From positions 1 to 64,000 of the forward strand of contig JAAEAF010001590.1 in the NCBI GenBank assembly GCA_011037195.1: a DNA stretch of 64,000 nucleotides. Reading direction: 5' to 3'. Source of the stretch: Triatoma infestans (Eukaryota; Arthropoda; Insecta; Hemiptera; Reduviidae). Shown here piece after piece: positions 44,040 to 55,551 of the stretch; position 1 is the stretch's first letter, and each line of letters starts with the position of its first letter. The notes under the pieces are model-generated. The model was not told where the DNA came from and did no database searches. It saw only the letters and a list, made by a program, of their open reading frames with translations. The translations under genes were made by a program, and so were the position numbers.

Positions 44040-44440
44040 AGTGTATTGTATACTGTTCTGATGAAGGGCATGGAATACTGATCTGTGGTAACGTGGGGTT
44101 GCTACTCCCCAGGTAACTGCATGCAACAAATACCCCTTGCGGGCGTCGATGATGGTAACGCTTCGTAGAGAGCACACTATATGGAAGACAATGTCCAAGA
44201 ACATTGGTCGTGGTTTCATTATCTCTGCCATACTTGCGGCAGAGGGATTTAACCCTTCCCTGTGACTGGCCATCAACTCCCAGGTACACCATGGAGAGGT
44301 GCCGTTAATCAATGTTCTACTTTTTAGCGTTCGTCCATACAGTACTTGAAAACAACGTTTTCTCACAGATGAAATTTTTCGTTTTAGGAGTTTCTTTATG
44401 GTAGACGCCAATACCCGACCACATACACTCGCTTCACTCT
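44040..44440 (-). pseudogene. R2-like non-LTR fragment (C-terminal zinc region)
   Basis: In minus sense the 102-codon frame 43984-44292 reads SLCRKYGRDNETTTNVLGHC, then KRYHHRR. This fits the C-x-C-GR-x-ETxxHVLGHC...RHH pattern seen after the RT domain in R2-like elements, with Cys changed to Tyr. An upstream frame (44300-44440) gives CFQVLYGRTLKSRTLINGTS. It is a short, frameshifted remnant; the assignment rests on this one motif. Confidence 0.45.
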
Positions 44441-44473
44441 TCATGTAACCAAATCATATAGAAGAGTCTCTCT

Positions 44474-44893
44474 GCAGCACCCGCTCTAGTGGTTACGCCG
44501 CCCCGGGCAAAAAAGACGAATTGCCGCCCCTTAAGACATATACATATATATATTCTAGCAAGTCTATGCATGTTCAAACACAAGCCAAAACAGCGCTCTG
44601 CTCGCGTGCTAATGCTATTCTGTTCAGAGAAGTATATACATGTTCAAACAAGTTCAAGCATCGTTCTTTACGAATTCTGAGTTAATTTTTCAATAATAAT
44701 GTAAATGTTTTCAGCTTTTTAGACATAAACAATATAAATATACTACGCAGTGTAAATTTTTAGCAAAGGAAAAAATCGATATGTGAAATTTTCTATTAAT
44801 TGAATATGTAATATCAATATTTTTCTCAAACTTACAGCCCAAATAGCGCCCCGGACAAATGTCCGGATTGCCCGCCCCTAGAGCGGGCGCTGC
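44474..44893. mobile_element. hAT-like MITE, copy 1, exact 8-bp target duplication
   Basis: The 16-bp inverted ends are GCAGCACCCGCTCTAG and CTAGAGCGGGCGCTGC (one mismatch). GTCTCTCT is duplicated exactly at 44466-44473 and 44894-44901. No ORF. An 8-bp duplication is typical of hAT elements. Confidence 0.8.
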
Positions 44894-44901
44894 GTCTCTC
44901 T

Positions 44902-45787
44902 CAGTCTCTAACAAAACTTGTAACGCCTGTGTATTAAGAGAGAGCCAAGCAAACTCATTTGGAATAAGTTTATATTCAAAATTCTCCCTGGTTTCTATTA
45001 ATAGTTTATCTACTAAATCTGTAGCCATAGATTATCGAAATATATATTAGAACAGATTATATATTAAAAGTTTAAATTCATCTTGCTTTGTAAAATTTAA
45101 ATTATTCATCTTGAAGTATTGATGAATATAATTACAAAAATTAAGGAAATCATAAAATTAGGGTTATATCTGGTAAAATCGTTTTTTATCTGAATTCTAT
45201 ATGTATTTCTAGTGTCTTATGTAATAGGAATTACCTAAGCATAAACTTAAAGGAACTGGAAGTATAATGCTTTAATAAGAAGATAAATTTTGAGTTCATG
45301 TTTGATACAGTTCTCAGTGAATGTATTGTTTAATATTGACAATTAGATCATATAAATAAATCAATTTTAACGGCTTTTGTCGCGCTGTGACAAACCGTCA
45401 AAAAAAAATCATCGAATTAAAATAGAGGGATATTAATATACCTGTTTATCTCATAAAGTCTTCTTTTTACTATTTCATAATTAACTATTTTCAATCTATT
45501 CTAAAATTAAATTTCTGAATTATTATTAGAAAAATTTTTGTAATAAAAGAGAATATTTCATGATGATGGTATATGGAAAGTTAAATGGTTCATTTATTAA
45601 TGATTAGTGCCCTAGTTCATGGTATGTAATTAGAGTATATACTGTTGGCTGTTATAGTTTATATATAACGTTATTGGATTTTCACTAACTATTTGTTATG
45701 AATATTTTTTAAATTACTTCAATATTGTTTTAGAGCCAATTATACAATGGTTTAAATTAAATAAGTTTTATTACTTTCTCTTACTGC
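44902..45787. other. AT-rich intergenic DNA, nothing recognised
   Basis: No coding, structured or repeat element was seen. Confidence 0.45.
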
Positions 45788-46437
45788 TGTACGGTTTGGT
45801 GTAGTGGTTATGAGCATGAACTTGTAACTGGGAGGTCACCAGTTCGAGTCCTGCGTATAATTGCTAAATTTTATATTCGTTTAAAAAATGTTAATAATAA
45901 AATAGGTGATTCCTCCTCTCGTTCACGATATCTAATTTGGTAGTTGGACGCAGCGCCCGCTCTAGCGCTTACGTCGCCACGGACAAAAAGACAAATGGTC
46001 GCCCCTTAAGAATATATATATAATATATTGTTTTAAGCAATTCTATGCATGTTCAAACACAAGCTGAAGCAGCGCTCTGCTCGCATGCAAATGCTGTTCT
46101 ATTCAGAGAAGTATATGCATGTTCAAACAAGCTAAAGCATCGTCCTTTACAAATTCTGCATTAATTTTTCAATAATAGTGTAAATATTTTTATCTTTTAG
46201 ACATAAACAATATAAATACGCTATGCACTGTAAATGTTTAGCGAACGAAAAAAATCGATATGTGGAGTTTTCAATTAATTGAGTATTTAACACATCAATA
46301 CTTTTCTCACACTTACAGCCAAAATGGTGCCCCTAAATTTTGGCGCCCCGGATAAATGTCCGAGTTGCCCGCTCTTACAGTGGGCGCTGTTTGACATTAA
46401 GCCCCCTGAAAAAATAGGCAGTACTTTACTTTACTTA
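45788..46437 (+). mobile_element. SINE2 copy, near complete, split by the hAT-like MITE
   Basis: Head at 45790 (GGTGTAGTGGTTATGAGC, GTTCGAGTCC), body to tggtagttggacg at 45949. The 3' end continues at 46397 (ttaagccccctgaaaaaata, then gtactttactttac). Confidence 0.8.
45950..46388. mobile_element. hAT-like MITE, copy 2, inside SINE2
   Basis: Ends GCAGCGCCCGCTCTAG and gtgggcgct. About 85 percent similar by eye to copy 1 throughout. The SINE sequence gttggacg / gtttgaca duplicated on either side gives an 8-bp duplication with two later changes. Confidence 0.75.
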
Positions 46438-46440
46438 TCA

Positions 46441-46560
46441 CGTTTTGAGGCATCCTGAATCCTAAAAAGTGTTTTTTTTTTGAAAATACTGAAGTGTGTG
46501 CATGTATGCGGGTATGTGAGCAGCATAGTTAAAAAACAAAAAAATCGCACGGTAGAAATT
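46441..46560 (-). mobile_element. Family A module 3 fragment
   Basis: cacgttttgaggcatcctga, then agcagcatagttaaaaaaca. It is truncated at the junction with the FB2 piece. Confidence 0.5.
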
Positions 46561-46562
46561 AC

Positions 46563-46720
46563 CGACATTCTATTTTATCACACTGTATGGACAAAAAAAT
46601 CCTGATGATGGGCGAACACCCGAAACCGGTCGATGACCACCAAAAGCGGAAAATATCTCAGATGCTTTTCAGCTCTACGGAACCAACCACAACAAGCCTT
46701 ATATAGTATGCCAAGCATTG
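46563..46720 (+). mobile_element. FB2 half element
   Basis: One arm only, with the hammerhead-like core CUGAUGA at 46602-46608 and GAAACCGGUC at 46622-46631, then the terminal sequence cagctctacggaaccaacca. The closing-stem base pairs are lost (AAUC versus GAUG). Confidence 0.6.
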
Positions 46721-46734
46721 CAGCTAGAAAAATA

Positions 46735-47174
46735 GCACTTTAGAGGAAAACATAACCCCACATTCCCCCAAAAGCTAGCTTAAATGAATTTTCCCCTTGA
46801 AATTGTTTCAAATAGAAGTTGTAGCTGTAGATGATTTTAATAAGTTTGAAGAAAATCGTTGGAGCCTTTTTCCGGAAAATCGCTAAAAAAAAGAAAAAAC
46901 ACATTGAGTAAAATGATACTTCCGGTTGACGAATTTTTGCCAGATAACTTCCTGTCGGATCCTATAGTGATACCTAGACTGAACTTCAAGTTTGAACTTC
47001 CTAAGATTTGTACATTTTTGAGCTATGTTGTTCACACATATATATATATTTTCTGAAAATCACTTTTTCGGAGTCAAATGAAAGGATCGTAAATCATATA
47101 TTTCCGGATGAAAACACGATATCAAAAATTTGACACGAACGTGATACTTGGTCTTACAGCTGTAAGAGAAAGTA
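46735..47174 (+). mobile_element. Family A copy 12, 5'-truncated
   Basis: Part of module 2 (gaaaaatagcactttagagg) plus module 3 (acttccggttgacgaatttt) to the end hairpin (cttacagctgtaagagaaagt). Confidence 0.7.
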
Positions 47175-47439
47175 ATAATATGGCTTAAAACACTCCACAC
47201 GATTTTATCTTATAGAAATTTATATAGCATTAGTTACAGATTTTCTTTAGACTTGGAATGATTAGTAATTGTTTTCGCATCGCTAAATAGTATATAGGTG
47301 AAAGGATCAAAACAATAATAAAATGATACTTCTGAAAGGGCCTGATCTACCAGTAACCCAGCATTTCCCCAAATTAATTTTCTTTTAAAAGTGACAAAGA
47401 AAAGTTTAGGTCGGATAGCGTGTTAACAAAAAAAAAAAT

Positions 47440-48414
47440 CTGGTGTGAAAACACTCACACAACGTTCTCTTACTCCAGTTTTCAAAATTGTAATTGACAA
47501 ATTTTAATGTTTGTGTAATAAATTTGATGAAATTCGTTGGAATTCGTCAAAAACTGAAAAAACGTCAATAAAGCGTCCTTCCGGATTACTAATTTTTTTT
47601 GAAACTCTGAATTTTGGCCATTTATTTATTTCTAATTAATTTTGTTTGGATGGTAGAAATGTATAATCAACTATGATAGCAATTTAGGAGAAAAAACATA
47701 ACCCCACCCTTACCCCAAAAACCCCCTTAAATGACTTCACCAGGAGAAATATTTCAAACAAAGCTCTTTATATGTTTAGTTCACATTCCTAACTTATAGA
47801 AAATCTATGGAGCCGTTAACTAAAAAACATGAAAAAATTAAAAAAAACATTTCAGTTAAAACGCACTCCCGGTCATGCAATTTTTTCAAACTCGGCATTT
47901 CAATAACACATTTAAATCTAATTAGTATTATTTAGATGATAGAATTGTATAATAAACGGAAATAGCACATTAGAGGAAAAACCTAATCCCACCCCTCCCC
48001 AAAAGAATTAAAGAATTAAATGAATTTTTCCGGAGAAATATTTCAAATAAAAGTTGTAGCGTTTTGTATGTGTAGTTGATATACGAAGTTTGAAGTAAAT
48101 CGTCGGAGCCATTTTTGAGAAAATCGCAAAAAAGTAAAAAAAAAAAAAAACTAGTAAAGTGGTACTTCGGTTGAGGAATTTTGATAGATAACATACTTCA
48201 GATCCCATAGTGATACCTAAACGGAATATCAAGTTTCAACTTTCTACGGTTTTTTGTTTTTGAGCTTGCTGTTCAATACATACATACATATATACATACA
48301 TACATACATACCATTTGCTAAAAACCACTTTTTTGGACTCAGGGGACCTCAAAACGGATATTTCCGGTGAAAATCGAAAATTTGACACGAATTTTTTTAG
48401 GAATAAGAGAAAGT
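47440..48414 (+). mobile_element. Family A copy 13, full length
   Basis: Starts CTGGTGTGAAAACACTCACA and ends GGAATAAGAGAAAGT. Three modules; a CATA microsatellite lies at 48280-48311. Minus ORFs at 47970-48448 are repeat shadows. Confidence 0.85.
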
Positions 48415-48589
48415 AAAAGAATTTAGGTTGCCATACATACTCGAACACAAATACTAATTTCTAAAAAGCACTTACAGTTTTAAGAGAAAATGAAATAGAA
48501 GTAAAAAAAATCGATAATTGAATTTTGAAATTAACCTTGTAATGTCCCTACATCCTATCGACCCATAAGTCTTCTTTCTCTAATGGGGA

Positions 48590-49575
48590 AAAAATCCTAG
48601 AAAAATTAATATTAAAAATATTATATCCTATTCTTCAATCCCATAACATCATTCCAGATCTTAGTTCGGATTTAGAGCTACATACAACTCAGCAGTGCCA
48701 TCGTATTGTAGTGGTCATCTCTTCCTCCCGTGAACAGAAGAAATATTGCGCGGCAGCATTCTTGGATGTCGTGCAAGCATTCGATCGTGTCTGGTATCCG
48801 GGATTGATGGGGAAGCTGACAGGTTTCCTACCACAACCTTATTACTTAGTACTAAAAATTCTACCTGACTGACCACTACTTCAGAGTCAGCTATAGATCA
48901 TCCTTCTCCAATTTCCTTCCTATATATGCTGGTGTTCCCCAAGGAAGGTATGCTTGGACCCCGCTCTTTACTCCATTTATTATACAGCTGATATGCCAAC
49001 TATGCTACATACCTCCACTGTCAACACATTCGCTGATGATACCGCCATTCTTGCTACACATAAAGATCCAGTAATAGCAACCCGCACCTAAATTCACTAC
49101 AAAAAAATGGTTCAACAAATGGGGAATCAAAATCAGTGTTGAAAAGAGCAAAATCATTTCCTTCACTCTCCGACGACTCCACTACTGCTCCAGCTTATTA
49201 TGAAAATGTCGTCTTACCCCCAGTACAAAACGTTCACTACTTAGGACTATACTTGGACCGACGCCTCACATGGAATCCACATACCAGACTCAAACGGCTA
49301 GGCACTACTTCAACGTTATAAAATGATGATGCTATTACTTGACAAACGATCTAACCTAACACTTACTAACAAACTTCTAATCTACAAAGTCATACTTAAA
49401 CCTTTTTGGGCTTACGGCGCCGAACTATAGGGTTCAACCAAATGATCTAATTATAATCGTATCCAAACATTCCAATCCAAAATCCTCCGCAAAATCGTTT
49501 CCGCTCCTTTCTTTGTCTCCAATCATACAATCCATACAGATTTAAATATCAATTTAAAATTAAAAAAAAACCTTT
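48590..49575 (+). pseudogene. Jockey-like reverse transcriptase, heavily mutated
   Basis: Frames in order: AAAFLDVVQAFDRVWYPGL (RT motif A, with the FLDVxxAFDRVWxxGL pattern intact), a decayed FADD region near 49035 (ttcgctgatgatacc), KSKIISFTLRR-like sequence, VHYLGLYLDRRLTWNPH (49231-49290, the YLG box), and LLIYKVILKPFWAYGAEL then GSTK with one stop. Closest in type to the fragment at 18062-18640. Numerous frameshifts; 5' part missing. Confidence 0.75.
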
Positions 49576-50230
49576 AAATGTCACGAATTTCTTTTTGTGT
49601 TTACTAATCGAAGTATAAAGTTTAAAAATTCTGATAATTTTTTTTTTTTGAAGTTTTAGTCGTGGCCTAAACCGTTTCTAACAACATTTTTTTCATACTT
49701 AGCGATCTTCAACACAATTCCAGAATTGAGAAGTCAATTAAAAAAAAAAAAAAAAAACTCTGAATCGATTATCACTTCTTTTATCAAAAAGATTAATTAA
49801 AAAGCAAAAAAAAAAAAAAATATTTTATAAAACTGTAACATTTAATCCTTTAGACATTATTTATAATATGATTTGAACTGTGAAAAAAATCGATCATTAT
49901 TTTTTCATTAAATCGAACTGTTTCTCTTTATCGCTGATACAACTAGTCCACTTTAAAATACTTAATATATCTTTAATAATAAACGAATTGGAAAAAAATT
50001 AGGTGAAAACCATATGGCACTTTAATAATATAAAGTGTAATTTGTTATTGTTATATAAATTGAGATAATTGCCACATTAATAATTATTATGGAGAATCAA
50101 CATGTAGGAAAGTATAAATATGGTTTTTAACTCTCCTCACCTTTCATCCCATTTATAGTTAGTTTTATTTATTTATAAATTTACGATAAAATTAAATAAT
50201 AAAACTAATATACTTCCTTCATGTTTTATA
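49576..50230. other. AT-rich intergenic DNA, nothing recognised
   Basis: Homopolymer runs at 49739-49757 and 49805-49820. No element was seen. Confidence 0.4.
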
Positions 50231-50231
50231 T

Positions 50232-50640
50232 TAAAATGGAGTTACCAAATTAATGTTTTGAACTTCACTGAGTACGAAAAATATGTTTTTAGCGAATGGT
50301 CTGTGTGTGAGTGTGTGTTTTAACAAAATATCTCAGAAACAAAAAAATCGTAGGCTCAAACTTTGTATTCCGTTTAGGTGATCACTGTATCTGACACGTT
50401 GATTTCAGGCAAAATCCATTAAAGTCGGAAGTCCAACTTTAATAATTGCCTTTTTTTTTTTTTATATATTTTCGCGATTTTCTCCGGAAACAGCTTCAAC
50501 GGTTTTCTTTTTAAACTTCAAATACTCTAACTTAACTTTTACTTAACTTAACTATTCCCGAGAAAATGGATTTTTTTTTCGGAGTTTTTGGGGAAACATT
50601 TGAATTAAGTTTTCCTCTAATATACTACCCAATAATAAGT
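50232..50640 (-). mobile_element. Divergent family A fragment
   Basis: gaatggtctgtgtgtgagtg, aacaaaaaaatcgtaggctc and tcgcgattttctccggaaac correspond to modules 3 and 2. No terminal repeat is preserved. Confidence 0.5.
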
Positions 50641-50675
50641 TTTGTTTTTTTTCCTTCAATGTAATGCGCGCCAAC

Positions 50676-50832
50676 ATCTATGGTCATTGGCACTCGGAGC
50701 TTTCTCAGAGCACTGTCCAGACAGTGAGCTGTACAGGCTCCTAGGAAAAGAAAATCTAAGGGAAGCACCGGCTAGGCTCGAACCTGGCACCTCCGCGTCA
50801 GAGTCCAATGCGCTAACCACTGATCTAATTTC
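50676..50832 (-). mobile_element. SINE1 copy
   Basis: In minus sense: ATCAGTGGTTAGCGCATTGG (A-box region), GGTTCGAGCC (B-box), body CTTAGATTTTCTTTTCCTAG. It lies 20 bp from the DD41D element. Confidence 0.6.
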
Positions 50833-50851
50833 TCTCCCCCCCCATAATATA

Positions 50852-52326
50852 CAGGGTGACCAGAGTTATATGCTCCACCCACTTTTTTTTTAAACGGCGG
50901 GAAATTTCGAAAAAATAGAAAACACCTATTTAATCATGTTTTGTCTAGTTTATTTTCAGTGATTGATCCATTTTTTTAAACCCCAATATCCCGAGATACA
51001 GCATCCAACTTTTTTTTTTCAAATGGAACATTATATTTATTTTTGCATATTTTTATAGTACTTGAGCCTCTAAAAAAAAAAAATTAAAATCGGTTAGGTT
51101 TTTCAAAAGTTATGGCAATTTAAAATATGAAAAACAAATTTCAGTTTAATGTCAAAATTACCTTATTTTTTCTTTAAGAAGCTCTTCAAACTGGGCACCA
51201 TCAACGGATAGGCAAGCCAAAGCTCTGGACTCCCACGCTCTGTTTGTAGCAGACTTAGGTGGCAAAGTCAACATATAGGCAGGCTAGAGTTATTCGACGT
51301 TCCATATCATCGACTGAAGTCATGGGATTAAGGTTACTGTACATTTATTTTTTAGATATCCCCACAAAAAATGCACAATTTTATGGACTGATGAATCAAT
51401 GTTTACCAACAATGGCCTTCTTAATCGTTGGAACTTTAGAATATGGGCTGAAGAAAATCCACAAGTTACCTTCGCCACACGCCATCAGGTTGTTTTTTCT
51501 ACAAACGTTTGGTGTGGAGTTTTAGGAAACCAACTAATCGGCCCATACTTCTACAGAGGGAACTTAACTGGTGAAAGGTATCTAACTTTTTTAAGAGACA
51601 TTTTGACAGTTTTGCTTGAAGACGTTCCTCTAAAACGTCGATTAGATATGTATTTTCAACAAGATGGTTGCCCGGCACATAATGCGAGAGTTGTTCGACG
51701 TTACCTGGACAGAAATTTCCACGAAAAGTGGTTAGGAACTCATGGTCCGATCCAATGGCCACCTCGATCTCCGGACTTAACCCCAATGGACTATTTTTTG
51801 TGGGGATATCTAAAAAATAAAGTGTACAGTAACCTTAATCCTGTGCCTTCAGTCGAAGATCTGGAACGTCGAATAACTCTAGCCTGCCTAGATGTTGACT
51901 TTGCCACCTAAGTGCTGCTACAAACAGAGCGTGGGAGTCCAGAGCTTTGGCTTGCCTATCCGTTGATAGTGTCCAGTTTGAAGAGCTTCTTTAAAGAAAA
52001 AATAAGGTAATTTTGACATTAAACTGAAATTTGTTTTTCATATTTTAAATTACCATAACTTTTGAAAAACCTAACCGATTTTAAATTTTTTTTTTTAAAT
52101 TTTTTTAGAGGCTCAATTACTATAAAAATATGCAAAAAAAAAATATAATGTTACATTTGAAAAAAAAAGTTGGATGCTGTATCTCGGGATATTGGGGTAT
52201 AAAAAAATGGATCAATCACTGAAAATAAACTAGACTAAAAATGATTAAATACGTGTTTTCTATTTTTTCGAAATTTCCCGCCGTTTAAAAAAAAAGTGGG
52301 TGGAGCATATAACTCTGGTCACCCTA
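50852..52326. mobile_element. DD41D (rosa/visitor-like) Tc1/mariner derivative with about 455-bp inverted arms
   Basis: TA flanks the ends (50850-50851 and after 52325). Terminal sequence CAGGGTGACCAGAGTTATAT is repeated inverted at the right end. The arms are about 50852-51304 and 51863-52326. They include not only the terminal repeat but also the inverted last 50 bp of the transposase ORF, so the left arm is a copy of the right end. The true 5' end and the N-terminal DNA-binding domain are gone. Confidence 0.8.
51330..51911 (+). pseudogene. Transposase catalytic domain, DD41D type, N-terminally truncated
   Basis: The open frame from about 51330 reads KKCTILWTDESMF (first catalytic Asp), VWCGVLGNQLIGPYFYRGNL, YFQQDGCPAHNARVV (second Asp), and WPPRSPDLTPMDYFLWGYLK then NKVY. 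Exactly 41 residues lie between the second Asp and the Asp in PMD, giving DD41D. Such transposases cut and paste at TA sites. All three catalytic Asp codons survive. The first Met inside the frame is 51399, downstream of the first Asp, and the helix-turn-helix part is absent. The ORF stop at 51909 lies inside the right arm. Not expected to be active. Confidence 0.8.
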
Positions 52327-52334
52327 TATATTTT

Positions 52335-53600
52335 ATTTGAATATTGCTTACAAGTACAATTTATTTATTTTTATGTATTTTTTTTTTTATAATTTTTATG
52401 GCATCGACTGCTCTGGTCTTTAGCCATTTTTATGTATTGATAATTTTTCTGCTGGAAAAACCCCATACAAATAGGGTTTGACATATACATTGAATCCTAT
52501 AAAACTGTTTGATCTATTCATTTAATATAAATGATCTAATCTTCAAACAATAATTAACAATATAATAATACTAATCTCTTGCACAGTGTTAATGGCTAAT
52601 ATATTAGGAAACAACTCGGAGTTTGAATTGACACCTTGTGGTATATAGTGTTTACGGAGAGATACATAGACTGGACAGACAACAATCAGATGAAATAAGT
52701 CTTCAGCAACGTTATAATTACATACTGTACATAACTCGTTAGGTTTAATAATAATATAAGTGGTGTTCTTAAATGTTATTTAGATCTGATCTGTGCCAGA
52801 AAGCCTCAACTGTGTGAACACTCTTACTGTATTGTTGAGATGAGGCAAGTTGAGATTAATGTAAGGTTCTTTATTACAAGTCATACTAAATAGATTACTA
52901 TAAAAGGATCTATATTTTTTTCTGTGAGCATTAATTCAGAGTCTTTATTTTTCAGAAATTGTTTAAATTTATTTAATGTAGATGTAATTGAGTTTTTAAA
53001 GAGGACAGAATCTGTTTCTGATAAAATGGAATTTAACCCAATTTTGGGTGAGTAGGTCATCAATTTGAGAGAACCAATTAAATTTTCTAGAGCTATGGCA
53101 TTTGAAATGAACAAATTTAAGCTGCATAAAACATATTCATGGAAGCCTGTTATCTCCTATACTCAGCAATTTATTAATCCATGTTAACGAGTGTTTTACA
53201 ACTCGACAGGTGAAATTATCCAGATTAAGTTCAGTGCGGATTTAACCATGCAGGGATGTTCTTATTTAGGAAGAATAACTTTTCATAGAATTGTAAATGC
53301 GTTTTTCTATTACCGGAAGATAGCAGAGTCCCCATACCACAGTTCCATAATACAGTGTGCTCAAGGAAATCGCATCATTCACCCTGATACCTGCTTTTCA
53401 TAGATGTAATTTTTCCCTTCCGACACAACACCAATACAGATCCTAATATAGCAGAGAAGGCTCTAGATGCGGCAAGTTTGGACTCAAGGTGAAAAAGACC
53501 AGAATCCGAGAATATGATTGGGTAAGTTCAATTTCGTGTCCTAAATAGTACATTTTTTTAAGTTTTTTTGCACGGCCTCTATAATGACTTATTTTTGCAC
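52335..53600 (-). pseudogene. Jockey/CR1-like non-LTR retrotransposon 3' half
   Basis: In minus sense: YLGHEIELTQS near 53550 (YLG box), LYYGTVVWGL near 53360, SLKLMTYSPKIGLNSIL, then NLPHLNNTVRVFTQLRLSGT and a C-terminal CTVCNYNVAEDLFHLIVVCP (CxxC...H...C). The 3' UTR at 52380-52440 (ggctaaagaccagagcagtc in minus sense) ends in an A-rich tail. The 77-codon ORF 52881-53114 is its longest open piece. Confidence 0.65.
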
Positions 53601-53811
53601 AAGTATAATAATGACATTACGAATATAAAATATAAAGCATTCTTATAATAAAAATAATTAAAAGTAGACAATTTGCAGAAACAAAGAGAAAAAGAAAAAT
53701 GTACACAAAACAAAAATGAAAAATGGTGTACTGAAAAATTACTGTTAACAGTATGAAAAAAGAAATATACATGTATATGTAAGTAGTATAATGTATAGGT
53801 AAGTGTTAGGG

Positions 53812-53898
53812 AATTAATAATGCATAATTACACAACATTATACTAATAATACATAATTACACAACACATAATATAAATAATACATAATTTACACAACA
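53812..53898. repeat. Short tandem repeat, about 30-bp unit
   Basis: AATACATAATTACACAACA-type units repeat about three times (53815-53897). Confidence 0.6.
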
Positions 53899-54420
53899 GT
53901 AAGAGGCAGTGAAGTATAGAGAGCTTAACAAAAGCTTCTAATAACTAGATAGGGAACAGCTCCATCTTTTCTAATTATAAATAATAAGATCAAGTTAAAC
54001 TGCACATGCATACGCTTAGTTAAGCGAGTAATAAAGATTCAACTTTCTGCCTCTTATTTAAGTAATATTTATCAAAATTATATATATTGTTGACACCTGT
54101 TTTTAAGTGCGTTCTATGGATAACATGATTTCTAATATTAGGTGTTAACTAGCAACTATTATTATTATTATTCACAAAAGGGGAGGGCAAACCCTAAGCT
54201 ATCCAAAGCCTCCCAGGGCCCATATAGCTACCCCTAAAGAATAACAACCACTGGGACTAGAACAAAAATCCAGGCCCAGGTTTTAACCATCTAAGTTTCA
54301 CCACAGACCGAACAAATCGGACCAAAACCTTAAAAGGACACAGCTTAAGATCCTCTACCGATATCCTACTCCGGCCGAAGGTCCTAAACCTAATCTCCTT
54401 ACAACCCAAACAATTCGTCA

Positions 54421-55212
54421 TCAGATGCATGCGTGTTTCCTAGTCTCACAAACTCTACAAAAGGGGTCAGGCACGAGTCCCATTATATAGAGATGTCTCC
54501 TTAAACCACAATGCCCAGTGAGGAATCCAACCAGATGTCTGAGGGAGGTCCGTGAAAAACATCGGACCCCGCTACTCAAAGCTCCGTCCGGGCGCCCAAT
54601 GAGCATTTTAGACTGCCGACAACCCACTGTGCTCATCCATAAGGATGAGTGCTGTGAGGTCATCCACGCCTGAAAGCCCGACAAACATGTGCCAGAAGAC
54701 ACACCAACAGCAGGCTCTGGATCAATGAAAGGGAGAGAGGCACCTAATTTGGCAAACCTATCCACCACCTCATTCCCAAAAATTCCCATATGACCTGGAA
54801 CCCAGACCAGAAGCACATCCTTTAATGAAGAAAGATCTTCCAGTCTTTTAGAACATTCCAACACCAATCTGGAAGTGAAGACACATGAATTAAGCGCCTT
54901 CAACGCAGCCTGGCTGTCCGAGCAGATACAACCACCTTTTAAATTAGTGTTACGCACTCTCTCATCCAAAATACAGCAAAGAATTGCATAAACCTCAGCC
55001 TGGAAAACGGTGGCCCACTCACCAAGAGGCGCTACCAAATGATCTCCCGTCTCAAAATAGACGGCAGCCCCAGACCTTCCATCCATCCTGGAACCGTCCG
55101 TGTAGCATCGGAGATAATTCTCAGGAATCACACCAGACGGACCCAGGGTTAACCAATCTTCCCTAGAAGGCAACCTAACCCTGTAGGAATGACCAAAGAC
55201 AAAAGTCTTCAA
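54421..55212 (-). pseudogene. RNase H domain of the I-like element, all catalytic residues intact
   Basis: The 263-codon frame carries YTDGS (Asp39), VFQAE (Glu73), CSDSQAAL (Asp99) and WVPGHMGIFGNEVVD (His141, Asp151): every RNase H catalytic position. FLTGHCGLRRHLYIMGL and CRVCETRKH follow. A frameshift at about 54430 removes the last zinc ligands (a neighbouring frame reads HLMTNCLGC). The protein was the C-terminal part of ORF2 and removes template RNA during insertion. The element is dead because the RT core is absent. Confidence 0.85.
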
Positions 55213-55535
55213 TTCCTATCAGAAGGGAAACCTGTAATGGGAATCCTTAAAAGCATCTCACGATAAATGGTAGAATGACCATATCGCTTACCCTGCCAAA
55301 AACCTGCCTGTTTAATTCTATAACAGGCTTTCATTGCCTGGTTTTTCACCTCCACAAAGAGAGGTGGAATCCCTAACAAAGTCTCCATAGATGCGGTCGG
55401 TGTAGTCCGATACGCACCAGTCACTGCCAGACAAGCCAAACGTTGGATTTCTTCCAACAGCTGCCTAGCGGATCGTGTTTCAATGCGACGCCACCACACC
55501 AAAGCCGCATATACCAATCTAGGTTTAATGACCAT
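55209..55535 (-). pseudogene. RT thumb/connection segment of the I-like element
   Basis: 108 codons: KPRLVYAALVWWRRIETRSA, LEEIQRLACLAVTGAYRTTP, then MKACYRIKQAGFWQGKRYG. The same region occurs at 21133-21345 and 34801-34990. It overlaps the RNase H frame by 4 bp in a different frame, so one frameshift separates them. Confidence 0.8.
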
Positions 55536-55551
55536 GCAATAACTAGCAACT

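Larger units (their letters stand above)
54146..55551 (-). mobile_element. 5'-truncated I-like retrotransposon with exact 12-bp target duplication and TAA tail
   Basis: TAACTAGCAACT flanks the element at 54146-54157 and 55540-55551. The 3' end carries (TAA)n (attattattattatt at 54158-54171 on the plus strand). It retains the RT thumb, a complete RNase H domain and the zinc region. The best-preserved retroelement in the window. Confidence 0.9.

Noticed and set aside
44037..44444. 135-codon minus ORF as a stand-alone gene
   Set aside because: It overlaps the frame with the R2-like zinc pattern and is best read as part of a frameshifted retroelement remnant.
51259..51525. 88-codon plus ORF as the transposase start
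   Set aside because: It is out of frame with the DD41D catalytic domain; its first 45 bp lie in the inverted arm.
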